Assembly: GCA_050701635.1 (NCBI GenBank)
Contig: JBOGDF010000256.1
Coordinates: forward strand, 1-8,187
DNA length: 8,187 bases
Reading direction: 5' to 3'
Source of the DNA: WHSM01 sp050701635
GTDB lineage: Bacteria; Actinomycetota; Actinomycetes; Mycobacteriales; Micromonosporaceae
Position 1 is the first letter of the stretch. The number at the start of each line of letters is the position of its first letter. The notes beneath the pieces are model-generated. The model was not told the origin of the DNA. It searched no databases and was given only the letters and a program-made list of their open reading frames with translations. The translations under genes were made by a program, and so were the position numbers. Positions 4,649-8,187 of this stretch are shown piece after piece.

Positions 4649-6310
4649 GTGACCGGCGGCCCGTTGATCGTCCAGTCCGACAAGACGCTGCTGCTCGAGG
4701 TGGACCACGCCGAGGCGGACGCCTGCCGGATGGCGATCGCGCCGTTCGCGGAGCTGGAGCGGGCACCGGAGCACATGCACACGTACCGGTTGACCCCGCT
4801 CGGGCTGTGGAACGCGCGCGCCGCGGCGCACGACGCCGAGTCGGTGGTGGACGCGCTGATCCGGTTCAGCCGGTACCCCGTGCCGCACGGGCTGCTGGTC
4901 GACGTGGCCGAGACCATGGACCGGTACGGCCGGCTCCAGCTGGCCAACCACCCCACGCACGGGCTGGTGCTGCGGGCGCTGGACCGGGCGGTGCTGGTGG
5001 AGGTCACCAAGTCGAAGAAGCTGGCCGGGATGCTCGGCGCGCAGGTCGACGACGACACCGTGCTGGTGCACCCGTCCGAGCGCGGCCGGCTCAAGCAGGG
5101 GCTGCTGAAGCTGGGCTGGCCGGCCGAGGACCTCGCCGGGTATGTCGACGGCGAAGCCCACGCCATCGCGCTGGCCGAGGACGGCTGGTCGCTGCGGCCG
5201 TACCAAAAGCAGGCGGTGGATTCGTTCTGGGCGGGCGGCTCCGGCGTGGTGGTGCTGCCGTGCGGCGCCGGCAAGACGCTGGTGGGCGCCGCCGCGATGG
5301 CGGAGGCACAGGCCACCACCCTGATCCTGGTCACCAACACGGTCGCCGGCCGGCAGTGGAAACGCGAGCTGGTGGCACGCACCTCCCTGACCGAGGAGGA
5401 GATCGGCGAATACTCGGGCGAGCGCAAGGAGATCCGGCCGGTCACGATCGCGACGTACCAGGTGCTGACGACACGGCGGAAGGGCGCGTTCGCCCACCTG
5501 GACCTGTTCAACGCCCGTGACTGGGGCCTGGTGATCTACGACGAGGTGCACCTGCTGCCGGCGCCCATCTTCCGGTTCACCGCGGACTTGCAGGCCCGTC
5601 GCCGGCTCGGTTTGACCGCCACGTTGGTACGTGAAGACGGCCGCGAAGGCGACGTGTTCTCGCTGATCGGCCCGAAGCGGTATGACGCCCCGTGGAAGGA
5701 CATCGAGTCGCAGGGCTGGATCGCGCCGGCCGACTGCGTCGAGGTACGGGTGACGCTCACCGACGCCGAGCGGATGGCGTACGCCACCGCCGAAGCCGAC
5801 GTACGCTACCGGGTCTGTTCGACGGCGCGTACCAAGCTGCCCACTGTGGAAGCCCTGGTGAAGCGGCACGAGGGAGACCAGATCCTGGTGATCGGGGCGT
5901 ACCTCGACCAGCTGCACGAGCTGTCCGAGCACCTGGACGCGCCGATCATCGAAGGCTCCACCACCAACAAGCAGCGGGAGCGGCTCTTCGACGCGTTCCG
6001 CGCCGGCGAGCTGAAGACGCTGGTGGTGAGCCGGGTCGGCAACTTCTCCATCGACCTGCCCGAGGCGGCGGTGGCGATCCAGGTCTCCGGCACCTTCGGC
6101 TCCCGCCAGGAGGAGGCGCAACGGCTCGGCCGGGTGCTGCGCCCGAAGGCCGACGGCCGGCAGGCGCACTTCTACACCGTGGTCGCCCGCGACACCATCG
6201 ACACCGACTACGCCGCCCACCGGCAACGCTTCCTCGCCGAGCAGGGCTACGCGTACCACATCATCGACGCCGACGACCTGCTCGGTCCCGCGCTGCCCGA
6301 TGTCGGCTGA
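4649..6310 (+). CDS. xpb: DNA repair helicase XPB (ERCC3-like, SF2, 3'-to-5')
   Basis: A 553-aa superfamily 2 helicase, the bacterial form of eukaryotic and archaeal XPB/Rad25, close to the usual actinobacterial length (about 540-550 aa). The N-terminal 180 residues are the damage-recognition/XPB N-domain. The ATPase core follows: LRPYQKQAV (182-190), Walker A CGAGKT (205-210), DEVH box (298-301), TAT (323-325) and the XPB-specific RED motif (328-330). The second RecA fold has VVSRVGNFSIDLPEA and motif VI QRLGRVLRPK (491-500) with the arginine finger region. All helicase motifs are intact. The start is GTG 4649, supported by AGGAGGAG. It acts as an ATP-driven DNA unwinding enzyme in repair; its exact bacterial pathway is not settled. 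It probably works with the helicase-associated protein whose end is at 1-295. The GNAT gene overlaps its end by 11 bp. Confidence 0.96.
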   Translation: MTGGPLIVQSDKTLLLEVDHAEADACRMAIAPFAELERAPEHMHTYRLTPLGLWNARAAAHDAESVVDALIRFSRYPVPHGLLVDVAETMDRYGRLQLANHPTHGLVLRALDRAVLVEVTKSKKLAGMLGAQVDDDTVLVHPSERGRLKQGLLKLGWPAEDLAGYVDGEAHAIALAEDGWSLRPYQKQAVDSFWAGGSGVVVLPCGAGKTLVGAAAMAEAQATTLILVTNTVAGRQWKRELVARTSLTEEEIGEYSGERKEIRPVTIATYQVLTTRRKGAFAHLDLFNARDWGLVIYDEVHLLPAPIFRFTADLQARRRLGLTATLVREDGREGDVFSLIGPKRYDAPWKDIESQGWIAPADCVEVRVTLTDAERMAYATAEADVRYRVCSTARTKLPTVEALVKRHEGDQILVIGAYLDQLHELSEHLDAPIIEGSTTNKQRERLFDAFRAGELKTLVVSRVGNFSIDLPEAAVAIQVSGTFGSRQEEAQRLGRVLRPKADGRQAHFYTVVARDTIDTDYAAHRQRFLAEQGYAYHIIDADDLLGPALPDVG

Positions 6311-6803
6311 CCGGCTGCGGGTCCGTCCCGCGCGGACCGACGACGACCCGACCCTGCTGCTGCTCGACCGGTACGCCTGGCCGCCCGGCACCGGGTTTCC
6401 GTCGTTCCGGGAGCGGGTCCGGGAGCAGGCGTCCTTCTTCGACGAGCAGGACACCCCCGAGTCGCACCTGGTCGCCGAGCTGAACGGCGCCGTGGTCGGC
6501 TACGTACGGCTCCGCCCGGGGTCACACGTCCCGGAGGCGGCGCACGTGTTCGGCATCTTCGGGCTGGTGGTGGCCGAGTCGGCGCGCCGGCTCGGGACGG
6601 CCAGCGCGCTGCTGCGGGCGGCGGAGACGTACGTCCGGGAGCGGGGCGGGCGGCGGCTGTTCCTGCACGTACTGGCCACCAACCCGGTGGCGCAGCGGGT
6701 CTACGAACGGCACGGGTACGTGGTCGAGGGCCGGCACCGGGCAGCATTCCTGATCGACGGCGCGTACGTCGACGACATCACCATGGCAAAACTGCTGCGG
6801 TGA
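6300..6803 (+). CDS. GNAT-family N-acetyltransferase
   Basis: A 167-aa cytosolic protein with the GNAT fold, transferring an acetyl group from acetyl-CoA to an amine. It opens with LRVRPARTDDDPTLLLLD (6-23). Motif A is GLVVAESARRLGTASALLRAAE (88-109), whose R-R-L-G-T-A loop corresponds to the acetyl-CoA pyrophosphate-binding Q/R-x-x-G-x-G/A. Motif B is NPVAQRVYERHGYVVEG (128-144), with Tyr135 a likely general acid. The layout resembles RimI and small-molecule acetyltransferases; the substrate is unknown. The ATG at 6300 lies inside the XPB end, in another frame, with an 11-bp overlap and no separate good ribosome site, so translation is probably coupled to XPB and the two genes share a transcript. 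It converges on vapC with only 51 bp between. Confidence 0.88.
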   Translation: MSADRLRVRPARTDDDPTLLLLDRYAWPPGTGFPSFRERVREQASFFDEQDTPESHLVAELNGAVVGYVRLRPGSHVPEAAHVFGIFGLVVAESARRLGTASALLRAAETYVRERGGRRLFLHVLATNPVAQRVYERHGYVVEGRHRAAFLIDGAYVDDITMAKLLR

Positions 6804-6854
6804 CCGCCGGCGGGGCTCGGACATGAAAGGGGCATCGCGGCGGCACGATTTCGC

Positions 6855-7301
6855 CTAGGAATCCAGACCGCGGAGGTCGGTGGGATGGCTCCAACGGAGC
6901 CCGGGGAACCGGCTGTAATCGCGGTCGAACGTAACCCATTCACAGCCTGACTCGATCGCCAGCGCAGCGAAGAACGCGTCCGGGACGAGGTTTCCCTTGG
7001 CTCCAGCCTCCCGGCACAGGCGAGCGAAGATCGACCAGTGACCGGGCCCCGGTTGCACCAGTACGCAGTGCGGCTGACCTCGGAAAATCTCTGCGAATGC
7101 GAAGGCATCCGTGATCGAGTCGGGCTTGGCGAACACCCGCGGGTTGGTGACGATTCTCAGGAAGCCGGAGAGCACGTGGTCGCTGCACGCGTACGAGGCC
7201 TCGCCGTTGACGAGCGCGTCCAGCCAGAAACGGCTGGACTCGTGCTCGGTGGCGTCCGGACGGAAGGCGTGGACGAGCACGTTCACGTCAGCGAGCTGCA
7301 T
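6855..7301 (-). CDS. vapC: VapC-type PIN-domain ribonuclease toxin
   Basis: A 148-aa PIN-domain RNase, the toxin of a type II toxin-antitoxin module, expected to cut specific tRNA or rRNA using Mg2+. Visible active-site acids are Asp5 (MQLADVNVLVHAF), Asp108 (NLVPDAFFAALAIESG) and Asp126/Asp128 (VTFDRDYSRFPGLRW). The FLRIVTNPRVF stretch (47-57) and the NLVPDA and RDYSRFPGL blocks match the mycobacterial-type PIN subfamily. The usual glutamate before this helix is not obvious; Asp41 is the nearest acid. ATG 7301 is chosen because the PIN fold begins there and it overlaps the end of vapB by 14 bp, giving coupled translation. The open frame to 7454 merely reads through the antitoxin gene. The TAG stop is within a CTAG (6855-6858). 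Confidence 0.92.
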   Translation of the reverse strand: MQLADVNVLVHAFRPDATEHESSRFWLDALVNGEASYACSDHVLSGFLRIVTNPRVFAKPDSITDAFAFAEIFRGQPHCVLVQPGPGHWSIFARLCREAGAKGNLVPDAFFAALAIESGCEWVTFDRDYSRFPGLRWSHPTDLRGLDS

Positions 7302-7539
7302 CGTCGTCCATGATGTCAAGCAGCGCCGCGGAGTCGTCCAGGTCGACGCCGGGTAGCACACCGCCTCCGGCCGTGGAGGTCGGGAGTGTGACGCGTTTCC
7401 TCGACCGCTGACGTTCGCTCCGGTCGAGCACGTTGCGGATGCCCTCCTCGACAACCGAGGTCAGTGTGCGATGGTGGCTGGCCGCGTACGCCTTGGCCCG
7501 GCTCAGCAGCTCGTCATCAACACTTAGCGTGGTGCGCAT
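7288..7539 (-). CDS. vapB: VapB-type ribbon-helix-helix antitoxin
   Basis: An 83-aa antitoxin. The N-terminus MRTTLSVDDELLSRAKAYAASHHRTLTSVVEEGIRNVL forms the ribbon-helix-helix DNA-binding domain: strand MRTTLSV, helix DDELLSRAKAYAASH, then TLTSVVEEGIRNVL. The acidic tail VDLDDSAALLDIMDDDAAR should wrap and block the VapC active site. I prefer ATG 7539 over ATG 7551: the ribbon strand begins there, and a TATGCT -10 box sits exactly 7 nt upstream and covers the earlier ATG, indicating a leaderless transcript. The residues before it (MLIC) add nothing to the fold. It stands first in the pair, as usual, and is expected to repress its own promoter together with VapC. Confidence 0.9.
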   Translation of the reverse strand: MRTTLSVDDELLSRAKAYAASHHRTLTSVVEEGIRNVLDRSERQRSRKRVTLPTSTAGGGVLPGVDLDDSAALLDIMDDDAAR

Positions 7540-7575
7540 GCAGATAAGCATACTCGTGGTGCATATTTCTGCCTA
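7538..7575 (-). promoter_or_regulatory. Leaderless vapBC promoter with overlapping operator-like repeats
   Basis: On the minus strand TAGGCA (-35, 7575-7570), a 17-nt spacer, TATGCT (-10, 7552-7547) and 7 nt lead directly to the vapB ATG at 7539. ATGC-N6-GCAT (7538-7551) forms an inverted repeat across the -10 and start. GCAT recurs at 7536, 7548 and 7561, that is every 12-13 bp. This is a fitting site for autorepression by a ribbon-helix-helix antitoxin. The -35 falls next to the end of the transporter gene. Confidence 0.6.
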
Positions 7576-7581
7576 GCTAGG
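7572..7581. repeat. CTAGCTAG tandem palindrome at the transporter stop codon
   Basis: CCTAGCTAGG is a perfect 10-bp palindrome containing two adjacent CTAG copies (7573-7576 and 7577-7580). One copy supplies the TAG stop of the DMT transporter gene. CTAG is scarce in this GC-rich window: I see it otherwise only at both sides of the 292-397 element, at the left end of the 2193-2443 element and at the vapC stop. Confidence 0.5.
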
Positions 7582-8187
7582 AGATCGCGAGGGCGATCAC
7601 GCCGCCGACCACGACGGCGGCGCCGGCGAGACGGCGTACCCCCTGAGGCTCGCGCAGCAGCCACCAGCCGAACACCGTACCGACCACAATGGACAGTTCC
7701 CGGGCGGGGCCGATTAGGCTGACCGGGGCCAGGGTGAAGGCGTACAGCACCAGGATGTAGCCGAGCGGGCCGAGTACGCCGACCGCCAGCACCTCCCGCC
7801 AGTGGTCCCGCCAGACCCGGCTCACCTGGCGGGAGCGGCGGGTCGCGTACGGCGCCAGCAGCACCGTACCGAGCGCGTTGTTGACCCAGTTGAACAGCAC
7901 CGGCGCGATCGCCAGCCGCTGCATCGCCGCCCCGTCCAACACGGTGTAGCCAGCAATCAACACCCCCGCCGCCAACCCGTAGAACACCCCCGCCGCCCGG
8001 TGCCCGCTGACCTTGTTCAAGATCGCGATTCTGGGAACGGTACGGCGAAAAAATCGCCCGTCCGTACCCGAAACAGCGATCTTCGGTCTCACCGCGACGC
8101 CACCGGACGCGGGAGTCACGGCAGGCAGCGGCTCGGCGGAGTCGGGCGCGGCGGGCGGGGCGGGCAGCGGCTCGGCGGGCAGCGGCT
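7577..8187 (-). CDS. EamA/DMT-family transporter, C-terminal half, 5' end beyond the window
   Basis: The frame is open from the right edge to TAG at 7579-7577 (about 202 residues visible), so this is the end of a longer gene. The segment from HRAAGVFYGLAAGVL to GGVIALAIS is one EamA unit of about five hydrophobic helices, including APVLFNWVNNALGTVLLAP and LYAFTLAPVSLIGPARELSIVVGTVFGWWLLREP. The latter is the typical conserved loop and helix of drug/metabolite exporters of the inner membrane. Its substrate cannot be inferred. Upstream of this unit are an inverted-repeat-coded stretch (KIAV ... RIAIL) and a Pro/Ala linker with EPLPA repeats, both unusual between EamA halves. The GTG at 8119 would give a 180-aa half-transporter, but the continuing open frame argues against it. 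It is on the same strand as vapBC, 37 bp upstream of vapB. Confidence 0.75.
   Translation of the reverse strand, partial: PLPAEPLPAPPAAPDSAEPLPAVTPASGGVAVRPKIAVSGTDGRFFRRTVPRIAILNKVSGHRAAGVFYGLAAGVLIAGYTVLDGAAMQRLAIAPVLFNWVNNALGTVLLAPYATRRSRQVSRVWRDHWREVLAVGVLGPLGYILVLYAFTLAPVSLIGPARELSIVVGTVFGWWLLREPQGVRRLAGAAVVVGGVIALAIS
8019..8083. repeat. Imperfect inverted repeat inside the DMT transporter frame
   Basis: AAGATCGC (8019-8026) pairs with GCGATCTT (8076-8083), and GGTACGG (8039-8045) pairs with CCGTACC (8062-8068), around a loop with GCGAAAAAATCGC. The 65-bp block is read through in frame. The AAAAAA run is strikingly AT-rich for this gene. It looks like a small palindromic insertion. Confidence 0.55.
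8124..8187. repeat. GC-rich direct repeats coding a Pro-rich linker
   Basis: GGCAGCGGCTCGGCGG occurs at 8124-8139 and 8163-8178, and a third copy begins at 8178 and is cut by the window end. On the minus strand each unit encodes EPLPA, giving a flexible linker in the transporter gene. Slippage-prone length variation is possible. Confidence 0.6.

Noticed and set aside
4344..4766. N-terminal extension of the L,D-transpeptidase
   Set aside because: It would run through the G-rich tract, the XPB promoter and XPB coding sequence; the signal peptide and ribosome site place the start at 4343.
4186..5511. 441-aa minus-strand frame
   Set aside because: It is Ser/Arg-rich and spans a promoter region and two real genes in other frames.
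4595..6454. 619-aa open frame on the minus strand across XPB
   Set aside because: It is antisense to an intact helicase with all motifs, and its composition is that of a GC-rich shadow with no recognisable domain.
6804..6854. Terminator between the GNAT gene and vapC
   Set aside because: CCGCCGGCGG (6804-6813) is a short palindrome right after the stop codon, but no long stem or T-run follows; support is too weak.
7302..7454. Longer VapC start
   Set aside because: It overlaps the antitoxin gene in another frame; the PIN domain begins at 7301.
7577..8119. Complete 180-aa transporter starting at GTG 8119
   Set aside because: The same frame stays open to the window edge with an ordered linker, and only one of two EamA units is present.
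1..8187. tRNA, rRNA, CRISPR array or complete insertion sequence
   Set aside because: I looked for cloverleaf arms, rRNA-like blocks, regularly spaced repeats and transposase motifs and found none.

Overview
The window is very GC-rich actinobacterial DNA. Strong G/C third positions, GTG starts, the frequent GTACG words and the gene set (bacterial XPB helicase with a WYL-ended helicase-associated protein, VapBC, YkuD L,D-transpeptidase, stand-alone ApbE) fit a filamentous actinomycete, most likely Micromonosporaceae. That family assignment is an inference from sequence style. No rRNA, tRNA, CRISPR array or complete insertion sequence is visible.

Layout. Position 1-295 (+) is the 3' end of the helicase-associated (XPB-partner) gene. 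It converges on a minus-strand two-gene operon: a CBS-pair protein (1742-2185) followed by an ArsB/NhaD-type ion transporter (394-1689). A 98-bp palindromic element lies exactly between the two stop codons. A 520-bp divergent intergenic region (2186-2705) follows. It holds a 240-bp MITE-like, highly foldable element against the CBS gene, a phased CCCAGG array resembling a response-regulator site, and a perfect 16-bp hairpin in the apbE leader. apbE (2706-3440, +) converges on a secreted L,D-transpeptidase (3507-4343, -) across a perfect 19-bp terminator stem. The next divergent region (4344-4648) contains a G-quadruplex-prone C/G tract, nested CATGAAGG palindromes, and a close match to the RecA-independent (PafBC-type) DNA-damage promoter directly ahead of the XPB helicase gene (4649-6310, +). 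A GNAT acetyltransferase overlaps the helicase end by 11 bp. On the minus strand the right side carries a vapBC toxin-antitoxin pair (6855-7539) with a textbook leaderless promoter, and the C-terminal half of a DMT/EamA transporter (7577 to beyond the right edge). In that gene a Pro-rich repeat linker and an inverted-repeat segment are read through in frame.

How it works together. The two ends of a normally adjacent DNA-repair pair (helicase-associated protein and XPB) are about 4.4 kb apart here, with the transporter operon, apbE and the transpeptidase between them. The main theme outside the genes is small palindromic elements sitting at stop codons, at promoters or inside a gene. Two of them share CTAGGCCGTnTC ends, and one lies between directly repeated CTAG copies. 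I see no new multi-gene defence or biosynthetic system. The points most worth following are these non-coding elements and the damage-type promoter of XPB.
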